The notes beneath the pieces are model-generated. The model ran no database searches. It worked only from the letters and a program-made list of their open reading frames with translations, and was not told the DNA's origin. Positions 16,174-25,435 of a stretch of DNA of 64,000 nucleotides are shown in pieces. Made by a program: the position numbers and the translations under genes. Location of the stretch: assembly GCF_038039535.1 (NCBI RefSeq), contig NZ_JBBPHP010000001.1:558001-622000 (forward strand). The letters are read 5' to 3'. Position 1 is the stretch's first letter, and each line of letters begins with the position of its first letter. The DNA comes from Catalinimonas sp038039535. GTDB taxonomy: Bacteria; Bacteroidota; Bacteroidia; Cytophagales; Cyclobacteriaceae.

Positions 16174-18922
16174 ATTCATCTAAATTCATCATAGCGTTGG
16201 CTACTACGGCCAGAGCCGCCAGTTGCTGGTCTTCTTCCCCGGCAGTCATTTTAGGGGTCTCTCCTGGGTTCTCCTGATAATAGGTAACTGCCTCCTGGTA
16301 AAGCTCTATCAGAGCGGCCTTTTTGTTAGGTTCAATAGGTTTGACCATGGCAATTTCATATCCCTTGGCAATGCGTTCTTCAGCCGTTTTTCCTCCCTCA
16401 TTGATCATCCTGAGTGCCAGTGAGCGAGCTGCTTCCATATAAACCGGATCGTTGAGTGTGACCAAAGCCTGTAGAGGCGTATTGGTTCGTATGCGGCGGG
16501 TTACACAAAACTCCCGGCTGGGACTGTCAAAAGCAATCATGGAAGGGTAAGGACTGGTACGTCGCCAGTAGGTATAGAGTCCACGGCGATGGCGGTCCTC
16601 TTCTTCACTGGTTTCCCACTTTTGTCCGCTGTAGATGACCTGCCATATTCCCTCGGGCTGGGGAGGCATTACGCTGGGGCCATACATCTTGTCGCTTAGC
16701 AAGCCGCTTACTGCCAGTGCCTGGTCACGGATCTGTTCGGCAGAAAGTCGTACTCTGGGGCCTCGGGCCATTAATTGGTTGGCGGGATCTATCTCCTGTA
16801 ACTCAGGGCTTACTTTGGAAGATTGCTGGTAAGTAGCTGACATCACGATCTGCTTCAGCAGTTTTTTAATGCTCCAGTCGTACTCGTGCATAAACTCCAT
16901 AGCTAGCCAGTCCAGTAATTCGGGATGAGTAGGTTTAGCCCCTTGCGTACCAAAATCTTCTATGGTTTCTACAATGCCTCTTCCGAAAAGCTGTGCCCAG
17001 AAACGGTTGACTGCTACTCGGGCCGTAAGAGGATTTTCAGGGCTCACCATCCACTGTGCCATGCCTAAGCGGTTATCAGGCGCTCCCTCCGGAAGGGCAG
17101 GCCAGGCCTGAGGCACATCAGGCTGTACTTCTTCACCATCCACCAGCCAGTTGCCCCGGACAAATACATGCGTCTTCCTGCGATAGTCCTCCGGACGCTC
17201 TATCATCACCGGTGTTTTTTCTACTTCGCTGGTATTGAGTAAGCTAACGAAAGTTCGTTTGATTTGAGAGTAATGCGGCTCCTCCTTACCAGGTAAGGCC
17301 TGGTTGAAGAGTACCCATTCTATCCGGCAAGTTCTTCCTGCTCCCGGAGGACTTTTGAACAGCATATAAACATCATGACGTCCGCTGGCAGGCTTGATAG
17401 GGATAATTGTTTTGATAAACCCTCTGGCGTCCTCAGGCTTATTTACCGGCCAGTCCGCAAGCAGTTTACCATTAAGGCTATCCAGCCTGAATTCTATAGT
17501 GCCCAAAGATTTGCTGGCTGAGTAGCTGAGAATAATCTGGTCTTTACCCTCCAGGGCAAGATCAGGAATCATGGCATACCCTCCATGATCTGCTTCCAGG
17601 TACTTACCGTCTGCCAGGGCACCATCGGTGACATTCTTATAGTTTTTAGGGTGTATTTTGGGCTCGGTAAATTTTACTAGTTTAACGACCTCCTGGCCTC
17701 TCTCCAGTTTATCGTCGGCGGAAGCGGTATGCTCAATCACCCAGTTTTTAATCTTTTCCAGGTCTTTCCGGTCTTCTTTCCTTTTAAACTGCTTTAGATT
17801 AGGAGCCTCACTGGGGACATCGGCATCAGCGGTATTATTGAGGTAGGCATAAAACTCATAGTACTCCTCATGACGGATGGGGTCATAAGGGTGGCTGTGG
17901 CACTGTACGCAAGCCATAGTTGTAGCCTGCCATACATCCCAGGTGGTATTGACCCGGTCAATGACCGAAGCTACCCGGAACTCTTCGTCATCGGTACCTC
18001 CTTCGTCATTGTTCATGGTGTTGCGATGAAAAGCCGTAGCGATCATCTGCTCATCGCTGGGGTTGGGCAGGAGGTCCCCTGCCAGTTGCTCTATGGTAAA
18101 CTGATCAAAAGTTTTGTCTTCATTAAATGCTTTGATCAGCCAGTCGCGGTATTTCCAGATGTTGCGATGTCCGTCTTTTTCATAACCTTTGGAGTCGGCA
18201 TAACGGGCGAGATCCATCCACATGGCTGTCCAGCGTTCGCCATAGTGAGGAGAAGCTAACAGGCGGTCTACCGCTTTTTCATAAGCCTGGGCAGTGGAGT
18301 CAGCCAGAAAAGCACGTAATTCAGTAGGCGTAGGAGGTAAACCGGTAAGGTCAAGACTAACACGCCTGAGCAGCGTAGCTTTGTCGGCACGGGCTGAAGG
18401 CTTCAGTTCCTGCTTTTGTAATTTCTGAAACACAAATTTATCAATATCATTCTCAACCCAGTCCGTTTGCACTTCAGGTGGGTCAATAGGTTCCGGCTTT
18501 ACATAGGCCCAGTGGTCTTCCCAGTGAGCACCCTGTTCTATCCAGCGGGTGAGCAGCTCAATTTCTTCTTTAGGCAAGGGGTCGCCTTCGGGAGGCATGC
18601 GTTCCTCGGGGTCATGATGGGTGATGCGGCGTATCATCTCGCTCTCTTCCACGCTGCCGGGTACAATGGCTCGTTTACCGGATTCGTTGGGGCTGAGAGC
18701 ATCCGTACGAAAAAGGAGACTAAACTCCCCGGAACGCTTTACACCACCGTGGCAGGTGATACATTTTTTGTTGAGAATCGGGCGGATCTCAGCATTAAAA
18801 TCCACTTTATTGTCAGCAAAAACACCTTTATTCCATACCAGATAGGAAGCCAGAAGGAGGAACGCTATGGCAGGAAAAATCAGGTATTGGGTTTTCCAGC
18901 GTATAGCAGAAAAGTCAGGCAT
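16157..18922 (-). CDS. PSD1 and planctomycete cytochrome C domain protein (DUF1549/DUF1553)
   Basis: A 921-residue envelope protein. An N-terminal TM helix (about 13-30) is followed by a cytochrome c domain with C54-I-T-C57-H58. DUF1549 covers about 155-360 and contains a second heme-type motif C338-V-Q-C341-H342. A central beta-sandwich-like region (about 440-560) resembles carbohydrate-binding modules, and DUF1553 (about 630-870, AVNRFWAQLFGRGIVETIED) ends the protein. The family is abundant in Planctomycetes and occurs in Cytophagales; no biochemical role is established. It heads the minus-strand run with DUF1501, the cytochrome-LRR protein and the sugar carrier. A periplasmic oxidation of a sugar-like compound is a plausible inference only. 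Confidence 0.92.
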   Translation of the reverse strand: MPDFSAIRWKTQYLIFPAIAFLLLASYLVWNKGVFADNKVDFNAEIRPILNKKCITCHGGVKRSGEFSLLFRTDALSPNESGKRAIVPGSVEESEMIRRITHHDPEERMPPEGDPLPKEEIELLTRWIEQGAHWEDHWAYVKPEPIDPPEVQTDWVENDIDKFVFQKLQKQELKPSARADKATLLRRVSLDLTGLPPTPTELRAFLADSTAQAYEKAVDRLLASPHYGERWTAMWMDLARYADSKGYEKDGHRNIWKYRDWLIKAFNEDKTFDQFTIEQLAGDLLPNPSDEQMIATAFHRNTMNNDEGGTDDEEFRVASVIDRVNTTWDVWQATTMACVQCHSHPYDPIRHEEYYEFYAYLNNTADADVPSEAPNLKQFKRKEDRKDLEKIKNWVIEHTASADDKLERGQEVVKLVKFTEPKIHPKNYKNVTDGALADGKYLEADHGGYAMIPDLALEGKDQIILSYSASKSLGTIEFRLDSLNGKLLADWPVNKPEDARGFIKTIIPIKPASGRHDVYMLFKSPPGAGRTCRIEWVLFNQALPGKEEPHYSQIKRTFVSLLNTSEVEKTPVMIERPEDYRRKTHVFVRGNWLVDGEEVQPDVPQAWPALPEGAPDNRLGMAQWMVSPENPLTARVAVNRFWAQLFGRGIVETIEDFGTQGAKPTHPELLDWLAMEFMHEYDWSIKKLLKQIVMSATYQQSSKVSPELQEIDPANQLMARGPRVRLSAEQIRDQALAVSGLLSDKMYGPSVMPPQPEGIWQVIYSGQKWETSEEEDRHRRGLYTYWRRTSPYPSMIAFDSPSREFCVTRRIRTNTPLQALVTLNDPVYMEAARSLALRMINEGGKTAEERIAKGYEIAMVKPIEPNKKAALIELYQEAVTYYQENPGETPKMTAGEEDQQLAALAVVANAMMNLDEFVTKG

Positions 18923-19360
18923 AAGTATATTATTGATATTTTATTTGCAATCCGTAAAAAGTATTTTGCTCTCACTAATAGCGCAAAATCCATCTATCAA
19001 TTTAATAAAATTTCAATGTGATGTAAAATAATACAGCTAAATTGCTGAGCTTTGAAGAGACTTGAAAAGTGGGTAAAGTTGCTATATTGGTATTTATCCC
19101 AGAATTCCCCTTTTCTAAGCCTTCGCTATCCCTTCGGTACTCCTTCGCCATAGCTTCGTTGATCTATTAAGTGAGGGTATTAGCACTTTATAAAGAGCCG
19201 TTGCAATGGGCCATTGGTGGTAAATTTTAGATTTTACGTTTTTTATTACTACTTCATTTGCCTTCCAAAAAGAAAATGCTTTAATCATGAAGACTCAAAT
19301 CATTTGTGTCAATTTAGCTTCTTCTTTTGTAATTTAGCAGATTGATACCTTAATACGTTT
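18923..19360. other. 438-nt intergenic region between divergent genes
   Basis: No gene is supported here. It must hold the promoters of the PSD1 cluster (minus) and of the Ca/Na antiporter (plus). The only clear structure is an 11-nt-period repeat at 19120-19163. Confidence 0.6.
19120..19163. repeat. Four 11-nt-period units with CCTTCG core
   Basis: CCTTCG starts at 19120, 19131 and 19142, and GCTTCG at 19153, each exactly 11 nt apart, with variable 5-nt spacers. Function unknown. Confidence 0.65.
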
Positions 19361-20317
19361 ATGCTAATTTACATACTGTTTGTCTTAGGTTTTGTGTTGT
19401 TGATTAAAGGAGCTGACTGGCTGGTGGATGGTGCCTCTTCTATCGCAAAAAAATACCAGGTTTCGGATATTGTCATTGGCTTGACCATTGTGTCATTTGG
19501 TACTTCCATGCCGGAACTGATCGTTAATATTCTGGCCAGTCTGAATGGAAGCGCAGAACTGGCGGTGGGCAATGTCTTCGGAAGTAATATTGCCAATATC
19601 CTGCTCATCCTGGGAGTCGCTGCGCTGATTTATCCGCTTCCTTTGCAGAGAGGTACGGTGATGTCGGAGATTCCCTTTTCCCTGATGGCTGCCCTGTTAG
19701 TGGGTTTCCTTGCCAATGCTGCGCTTTTTGATAAACCATTGGGACTTAGTATTAGCCGTGCAGATGGAGGCATACTGCTGTTTTTCTTCGTCCTGTTCAT
19801 GCTGTATGTGTTTAAGGTCTCTCGTGAGGGAGGGGAAGAAACTGTGGAAAGTTATGAAGAGAAGCCTATGCTGAAAGCAGGTGGTTTGGTACTGCTCGGA
19901 GTAGTGATGCTCTTTATGGGCGGTAAGTGGACGGTAGATGGGGCTATCCATATCGCTACCCAGCTGGGCATGAGCGAAAGCTTCATAGGACTGACAGTCG
20001 TGGCTATTGGTACTTCACTGCCTGAACTGGTGACTTCAGCAGTGGCGGCCAAAAGACGTAATACCGATATTGCGGTAGGGAATGCCGTAGGTTCTAACAT
20101 TTTCAATATTCTCTGGATTCTGGGCATTAGCGCCCTGATCAACCCGCTACCTTTTAATGTGCTCAGCAACTTTGATATCCTCATGATCATCTTTGCCAGT
20201 ACTTTGCTGATTTTATCGGTAAGTCTAGAAAGAAAACGGGCGGTGGGCCGCATCAGCGGCGTAGTATTTCTGCTTTGCTACATTGCCTATATCGTCTTTT
20301 TGCTACAGAGAGGTTAG
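19361..20317 (+). CDS. Calcium/sodium antiporter (CaCA family)
   Basis: A 318-residue inner-membrane exchanger of the YrbG/NCX_Mj type with ten expected TM helices. Both alpha repeats are clear: GTSMPELIVN (about 47-56) with GNVFGSNIANILLILG (about 69-84), and GTSLPELVTS (about 217-226) with GNAVGSNIFNILWILG (about 239-254). The Glu in each GTSxPEL motif is the cation ligand. It would exchange Ca2+ for Na+ (or H+). A second CaCA protein lies at 22461. A 7-nt-period repeat begins right after the stop codon. Confidence 0.95.
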   Translation: MLIYILFVLGFVLLIKGADWLVDGASSIAKKYQVSDIVIGLTIVSFGTSMPELIVNILASLNGSAELAVGNVFGSNIANILLILGVAALIYPLPLQRGTVMSEIPFSLMAALLVGFLANAALFDKPLGLSISRADGGILLFFFVLFMLYVFKVSREGGEETVESYEEKPMLKAGGLVLLGVVMLFMGGKWTVDGAIHIATQLGMSESFIGLTVVAIGTSLPELVTSAVAAKRRNTDIAVGNAVGSNIFNILWILGISALINPLPFNVLSNFDILMIIFASTLLILSVSLERKRAVGRISGVVFLLCYIAYIVFLLQRG

Positions 20318-20318
20318 T

Positions 20319-20339
20319 AGGTTGAAGGTTTAAGGTTGA
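20319..20339. repeat. Three 7-nt units (AGGTTGA-like)
   Basis: AGGTTGA, AGGTTTA and AGGTTGA are contiguous and start 1 nt after the antiporter stop codon. Same arrangement as the arrays at 11922 and 40388 but with a different word. Confidence 0.65.
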
Positions 20340-20392
20340 AAGTGATAGAAGTCCAAAACAACATAAATAGTAATGAAGAAATAAATAACTAG

Positions 20393-20836
20393 ATGAAAGC
20401 TAGTGATAAACTTTTATTAAAAACCCGACCACCTTTTTATGTACCAATCGTTACTTGTTATTTTTTTGGTGGACTAACATACGTAGTTTTTAATATGATA
20501 TGAGAATATAACCTCGCAATCACAATTGTAGCTATAATTGTTATTGTATACTTGATTTTATTAAAATCTACAGTAAATGCAGAGTTAAAAATTAATTCTT
20601 TAAAGGTTAACTATTGGCTAAATATTTTTAAACCTCATGTTGTTTATCACGACATTAAACTTAAAGAAGTAAAATATAAGTATGTAGGCAGCAGATCTCC
20701 TCCCTTATTAATTATAAGATTTATCTATCAAAATAAGAAAATAGAAAAGATAATATTATTATTTGGTTTATCAGATATTGAAGTTAAACATGTATTAGAG
20801 CCCATTCGTAATCATGGAATTCCTGTAATTAAATAG
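20393..20836 (+). pseudogene. Small two-TM protein gene split by an in-frame TGA
   Basis: An ATG at 20393 opens a frame that reads 36 codons to TGA (20501-20503) and then continues in the same frame to TAA at 20834-20836. Read through, it gives 146 residues plus the TGA position, with two adjacent membrane helices (about 14-35 and 40-58, the TGA between them) and a soluble beta/alpha domain of about 85 residues. This layout resembles small bacterial PH-like membrane proteins. The TGA would be TGG (Trp) with one base change. The gene is clearly AT-richer than its neighbours. A nonsense mutation or sequencing error is most likely. Restarting at the TTG at 20552 would give a 94-residue product. 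Confidence 0.6.
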
Positions 20837-20889
20837 CAAAGAGCGTAGTCGAGCGCGTATGTTATGCGTCCGCACCCTTGCATAGTCTA

Positions 20890-22374
20890 TCAATAACTCG
20901 TCCAGAAGCTGATGATGGCGTTGCCCAGGGCGATGATCAGCATCACGGCTAATCCTCCGATGATAATTCCGGTTTTTGTGAAATCACTGGTCACCAGATC
21001 ACCTTTGCTGTAGGCGATGGTATTGGGTGGAGTACTGATAGGCAATGCCATGGCAAGAGAAGCAGACAGCGCAATGCTCACTGCCAGTTGTACCGGTCCG
21101 GGAGTACCGCTTCCCATGTTTTGCAGGGCAAAGGAAATACCAATGGGTAATAAGAGATTAGCCGCTGCTGTGTTGGAAATAAAAGTGCTGAACAATATGG
21201 TAGCGATCACCATAGCTGCCAGTACCAGTCTGCCCTGAGCGGGAATATAAGATACAAATACCTCATCCAGGCCGGTAAGCTGCATGCCTACCCCCAAAGC
21301 GATACCTCCCATGATCAGGATTAGAATATGCCATTCTAAAGTGTTGATGTCGCTTCTGGTTAGCAAGCCAGTAGCAGTAAAGGCAATGGCAGGAAAGAGC
21401 GCCACCACTGCGGTAGATAAGCCGTGCCACTGGTCAGAAAGCCATAACAAAACCGTGATAAGCATGATGATGATGACATACCAGCCCCTGCCATCTATTT
21501 TGCGGGAGGTAGGTTTGAGCTCCAGAGAAGGATCTTTAGGCTTGAAAAAATTATAAAGTAGTAACCATGCAAATAAAAGCAGGAAAGCCATAAGCGGGGT
21601 AGCGATCAGTACCCACTCCAGAAAATTAACTTCATAACCCGCCTGTTGCAGAAATGATACCGCTACCGCATTGGGAGGGGAAGCAATAGGCGTACCCATG
21701 CCCCCGATATTGGCAGCGAAAGGAATCGCCAGCAGTAGTCCTTTCCGTAACGGGTCTCCTTTGGGTATCTGCTCCAGCATAGGGTAGACCAGCGTAATCA
21801 TCATAGCAGTGGTGGCAGTATTACTCATCCACATAGAGAAAAGGGCGGTGATAAACATCAGTCCCAGCATGACGAACAAGGGCTTTCCTCCGAATGCGTT
21901 CAAAATTCCACTGGCCATTGCTTTGTCTACCCCTTCTTTAAGTACCGCATGGGCCAGTATGAAACCTCCGAAAAAGAGTACGATCACCGGATCGGAGAGG
22001 GGCGCCAAAAACTCACGATAGTCAGGAGAATAACCTCCTTCAAAACCCAGTCCAGTCCAATTTCCTGGATTAGCCAGGAAGATGATTTCCAGCCCGATGA
22101 TAAGAATAGCGGTAGCAAAAAGTGGTAGTGCTTCAGTGACCCAAAGTAGCGCCGCCAGCACAAAAATGCCCGTCATAAAAATAGCCTCCTGCTGTAGGTT
22201 ACTATGTTCAAACATCAGGCTGACCACTACAATAGCAATCAGCAGGGCAAGAATGAACAGTAGAACGCGTCGCGAAGGTATGGGAGGTCTTACTTCAGCC
22301 AGCTTTTCCAGATGGCTCAGGCGTTTTAACTCCTCAGTAAAGCGTGGATAGATTTCTCTGAATCGGATTTTCAA
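20890..22374 (-). CDS. SLC13/DASS family anion permease
   Basis: A 494-residue membrane protein of the divalent anion:Na+ symporter family. Two SNT signatures mark the inverted repeats: MSNTATTAMMI (about 182-192) and FISNTAAANLLLPIG (about 402-416); each binds the carboxylate and Na+. A second-half Pro/Thr motif (ALPISTPPNTIAY, about 450-462) is typical. It would import C4-dicarboxylates such as succinate or malate, or possibly sulfate, with Na+. The N-terminal 45 residues are cytoplasmic and charged. It lies 86 nt upstream of nothing similar in the same direction but shares orientation with the CaCA gene at 22461. Dicarboxylate uptake would fit the nearby PEP carboxykinase. Confidence 0.92.
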   Translation of the reverse strand: MKIRFREIYPRFTEELKRLSHLEKLAEVRPPIPSRRVLLFILALLIAIVVVSLMFEHSNLQQEAIFMTGIFVLAALLWVTEALPLFATAILIIGLEIIFLANPGNWTGLGFEGGYSPDYREFLAPLSDPVIVLFFGGFILAHAVLKEGVDKAMASGILNAFGGKPLFVMLGLMFITALFSMWMSNTATTAMMITLVYPMLEQIPKGDPLRKGLLLAIPFAANIGGMGTPIASPPNAVAVSFLQQAGYEVNFLEWVLIATPLMAFLLLFAWLLLYNFFKPKDPSLELKPTSRKIDGRGWYVIIIMLITVLLWLSDQWHGLSTAVVALFPAIAFTATGLLTRSDINTLEWHILILIMGGIALGVGMQLTGLDEVFVSYIPAQGRLVLAAMVIATILFSTFISNTAAANLLLPIGISFALQNMGSGTPGPVQLAVSIALSASLAMALPISTPPNTIAYSKGDLVTSDFTKTGIIIGGLAVMLIIALGNAIISFWTSY

Positions 22375-22460
22375 GGCATAGCAGATTTATGAAGCTAAAG
22401 ATAGAAAGCAGCTATTGACTCTTCAAACGCTAAGCATATTATCATAATATAAAATATGCT

Positions 22461-23477
22461 TTACCGAACTACAGAGGTGATGCCTATGGTTTCAAGTACC
22501 ATCCACCCTATAAATACAATATAAAGCACTAACAAACTCCAGCATTCGGCTCTATTGAGGGTGAGTTTGGTGCGCATCATGGTAAACAATACAATGGTAG
22601 CCAGCGTAAGGAAGCCCATCATAGGAGCAGCTGCCTTAAAGTCTATGGGTGCCGTTCCGGCAATCAGTATGCCTACCGGCACTGCTACCAACAGATCAAA
22701 AATATTGCTACCCAGTACGTTAGCAAGACTGACTACCCCCTCACCCCTTCGGGCTACCTTGACACTTACGTAAGCATCGGGAATACTGGTGCCAGCGGCA
22801 ATGATGGTTAAACCCCAGAGGAAACTGGGCGTATTGAAGTATTCTCCAAAACCGAGGGCAGCCCTTACCAGGCCTTCTACTCCGCCTACGATTAATACTA
22901 AACTGAGCAGAAGCCTGAGCCAGCTTTTTCGCGGAGAGATGTCCTGAGGGCGGGGGTCATCTTTTTCAGCCCGTTCGTCTTTTACATCCTGAAACTGTAA
23001 AAAAATGTACAGCCCATAGAGCAGAAAAGGCACCAGTGCAATGGCTCGGTTTACTTCCCCACTAAGGGGCTCACCTTCTACCGGATTATAGATGACTGCA
23101 AAAGAAAAGGCCAGCAAAAGTACAGCTACTGAAGTAATGTAAAACTGGGCATCCTTATACACCAGATTGTGATTAGCTTCCAGCTTACCAGATGCTAAGC
23201 CTGAGATGGCGGGTATAACCAGAATATTAAAGATGGCTGAGCCGACGATGGCGGATACACCCAGGTCAAATTCACCGTGGATAAGGGTAGAAATAACTGA
23301 ACTGGAAAGCTCGGGAAAACTGGAGCCTACGGCAGCTAGTATAGCGCCACGAAAAATTTTGGGAAGACGATAATAGACGGCTAATTTTTCAGAAGAAGAT
23401 TCCAGCATATCGCCTCCCCACCAAACTACTGCTGTACCTCCTATTGCTGCTACAATGTAAAAAAGTAAAGAATCCAA
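22461..23477 (-). CDS. Sodium/calcium exchanger family protein
   Basis: A 338-residue CaCA-family exchanger. The alpha-1 repeat has GSSFPELSSSV (about 52-62) and GVSAIVGSAIFNILVIP (about 74-90); alpha-2 has GTSIPDAYVSV (about 229-239) and ANVLGSNIFDLLVAVP (about 250-265). The alpha-2 Glu is replaced by Asp in GTSIPD, a substitution known in some cation exchangers that may alter ion preference. A charged loop (about 163-182) joins the halves. It differs from the YrbG-like antiporter at 19361 in length and motifs, so the two are not recent duplicates. Same strand and 86 nt before the DASS carrier. Confidence 0.92.
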   Translation of the reverse strand: MDSLLFYIVAAIGGTAVVWWGGDMLESSSEKLAVYYRLPKIFRGAILAAVGSSFPELSSSVISTLIHGEFDLGVSAIVGSAIFNILVIPAISGLASGKLEANHNLVYKDAQFYITSVAVLLLAFSFAVIYNPVEGEPLSGEVNRAIALVPFLLYGLYIFLQFQDVKDERAEKDDPRPQDISPRKSWLRLLLSLVLIVGGVEGLVRAALGFGEYFNTPSFLWGLTIIAAGTSIPDAYVSVKVARRGEGVVSLANVLGSNIFDLLVAVPVGILIAGTAPIDFKAAAPMMGFLTLATIVLFTMMRTKLTLNRAECWSLLVLYIVFIGWMVLETIGITSVVR

Positions 23478-23578
23478 ACTATGATATTTAAAAAGCTACA
23501 TGCTTAACGGCTATGTCCCTGATGTGTTTGGAGATAAAAGCTGTATGGATGAAGCAGGAGTGATATTAGGGGTAAGAA

Positions 23579-23614
23579 ATGACAATTATCAGTTTTATGG
23601 CTAACTTTTGTCAT
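23579..23614. promoter_or_regulatory. 7-bp inverted repeat upstream of pckA
   Basis: ATGACAA (23579-23585) and TTGTCAT (23608-23614) are perfect complements separated by 22 nt, about 80 nt before the pckA start. A possible operator for carbon-source control; position and symmetry only. Confidence 0.3.
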
Positions 23615-23695
23615 AGAAGATTTTTCTTAATATGATGAAGTTTGAGTGTCATTGAAAACACAAGTGAATCTATTTTTTCTCAAACCAATAAAACC

Positions 23696-25306
23696 ATGAA
23701 AAGAACTAACCTTTCATCCGTTCTCAAGAGCCTGGAAGATATGGGTATTCATCATACCAAAGGTGTTTTCTGGAACCTGCACCCTGCCGAACTGGTAGAA
23801 GAAGCTGTAAAAAGAGGAGAGGGTGTGCTGACCGATACAGGTGCATTGATGTGCGACACCGGCAAGTTTACCGGCCGTTCTCCCAAAGATCGTTTTATCG
23901 TAAAAGATGAAATGACTGAAAATAAAGTATGGTGGGGAGATATCAATATTCCTTTTGATGCCGCTAAGTTTGATCAGCTGTATGAGAAGATGGTGAAGTT
24001 TCTGGATGGCAGAAAAATATATGTACGTGATGCTGCTGCCGGTGCCGATCCTAAGTACCGCATGAAAATCCGAGTGATTGACACCCAGGCCTGGCACAAT
24101 CTGTTTTGCTACAATATGTTCCTGAGGTTAGATGAGGGCGAAGCCGCTGAATTTCATCCCGACTTTACCATACTGGCGATACCCGAGTTTAAGGCCAATC
24201 CCGACGTGGATGGTACCCGCAACGAGAACTTTGCCATCATCAATTTTAAGCGCAGGATGATACTGGTGGGAGGAACGGGTTATACCGGAGAAACCAAAAA
24301 AGGTGTATTCAGTGTGCTTAACTTTCTCTTACCCGATCAGGAAAATGTACTTTCCATGCACTGTAGTGCCAATATGGGTAAAGACGGAGATACAGCTATT
24401 TTCTTTGGCCTCTCAGGTACCGGTAAAACCACTCTCTCCGCTGATCCTAATCGTTATTTGATTGGTGATGATGAGCACGGCTGGACAGAAAACAGTATTT
24501 TTAATTTTGAAGGTGGCTGCTATGCCAAAGTAATTGACCTGAGTCCGGAAACAGAGCCGGAAATCTGGAATGCGATTAAGTTTGGCGCCATTCTGGAAAA
24601 TACCCGCTTCCTACCCGGCACGCGTACAGTAGACTATGCTAACAAAGAAGTTACTGAGAATACCAGGGTTTCTTATCCTATCTATCATATTGCAGATGCC
24701 AAAGAGCCTTCTGTAGGAGGAACTCCTGAGAATATTTTCTTCCTTACCGCGGATGCATACGGGGTATTGCCTCCCATTTCAAGACTAACAGTGGGGCAGG
24801 CAATGTATCATTTTATATCCGGATATACTGCCAAAGTGGCGGGTACAGAAGCAGGAATCAATGAACCTAAGGCTACTTTCTCAGCCTGTTTTGGTTCACC
24901 CTTTATGCCCCTGCACCCCACCAAATACGCGGAAATACTGGGCAAGAAGATGGAACAGCAGCAGGTCAATGTATGGCTGATCAATACCGGTTGGTCAGGT
25001 GGGCCCTATGGTGTGGGTAAGCGCATCAAGCTCAAATATACCAGAGCTATGATTACTGCTGCGCTGGAAGGTAAGCTGAATGATGTAGAGTATGAAGAAC
25101 ATCCGGTGTTTGGTGTAAATATGCCTACTTCCTGTCCTGAGGTGCCTGCTGAGATACTGAACCCTCGCAATACCTGGAGTGACAAAAATGCCTATGATGA
25201 GAAGGCCAGGCACCTGGCAGCGCAGTTTGCCAATAACTTTGAGAAGTTTGCTGAAAATGCCAGTGAAGAAATCAAAGCGGGAGGCCCGCAGTTACAAGTC
25301 TCATAA
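23696..25306 (+). CDS. pckA: Phosphoenolpyruvate carboxykinase (ATP)
   Basis: A 536-residue ATP-dependent PEP carboxykinase (E. coli PckA is 540). It converts oxaloacetate and ATP to PEP, CO2 and ADP in the first step of gluconeogenesis. Visible motifs are TGRSPKDRFIV (about 58-68), MHCSANMG, the P-loop GLSGTGKTTLS (about 239-249), LIGDDEHGW (about 257-265), FNFEGGCYAK (about 271-280) and ENTRVSYPIYHI. I chose the ATG at 23696; an in-frame TTG at 23642 would add 18 residues with no family counterpart. It stands alone with its own terminator. An inverted repeat lies about 80-115 nt upstream. The neighbouring dicarboxylate carrier suggests growth on C4 acids. Confidence 0.97.
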   Translation: MKRTNLSSVLKSLEDMGIHHTKGVFWNLHPAELVEEAVKRGEGVLTDTGALMCDTGKFTGRSPKDRFIVKDEMTENKVWWGDINIPFDAAKFDQLYEKMVKFLDGRKIYVRDAAAGADPKYRMKIRVIDTQAWHNLFCYNMFLRLDEGEAAEFHPDFTILAIPEFKANPDVDGTRNENFAIINFKRRMILVGGTGYTGETKKGVFSVLNFLLPDQENVLSMHCSANMGKDGDTAIFFGLSGTGKTTLSADPNRYLIGDDEHGWTENSIFNFEGGCYAKVIDLSPETEPEIWNAIKFGAILENTRFLPGTRTVDYANKEVTENTRVSYPIYHIADAKEPSVGGTPENIFFLTADAYGVLPPISRLTVGQAMYHFISGYTAKVAGTEAGINEPKATFSACFGSPFMPLHPTKYAEILGKKMEQQQVNVWLINTGWSGGPYGVGKRIKLKYTRAMITAALEGKLNDVEYEEHPVFGVNMPTSCPEVPAEILNPRNTWSDKNAYDEKARHLAAQFANNFEKFAENASEEIKAGGPQLQVS

Positions 25307-25334
25307 GGATGAGAAGATAAAGACGTTAAGTGAT

Positions 25335-25370
25335 AAAGAGCGTGTTAGTTAAAGCCACGCTCTTTTTATT
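25335..25370 (+). terminator. pckA terminator
   Basis: A 10-bp stem (25335-25344 with 25356-25365) with an 11-nt loop runs into a T run, 28 nt after the pckA stop codon. Confidence 0.9.
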
Positions 25371-25435
25371 TGATAATTATTAACAAAGCGCCTATATTTT
25401 CATACAGTTTCTATTAAGTCCTAACCTTTTTTACG

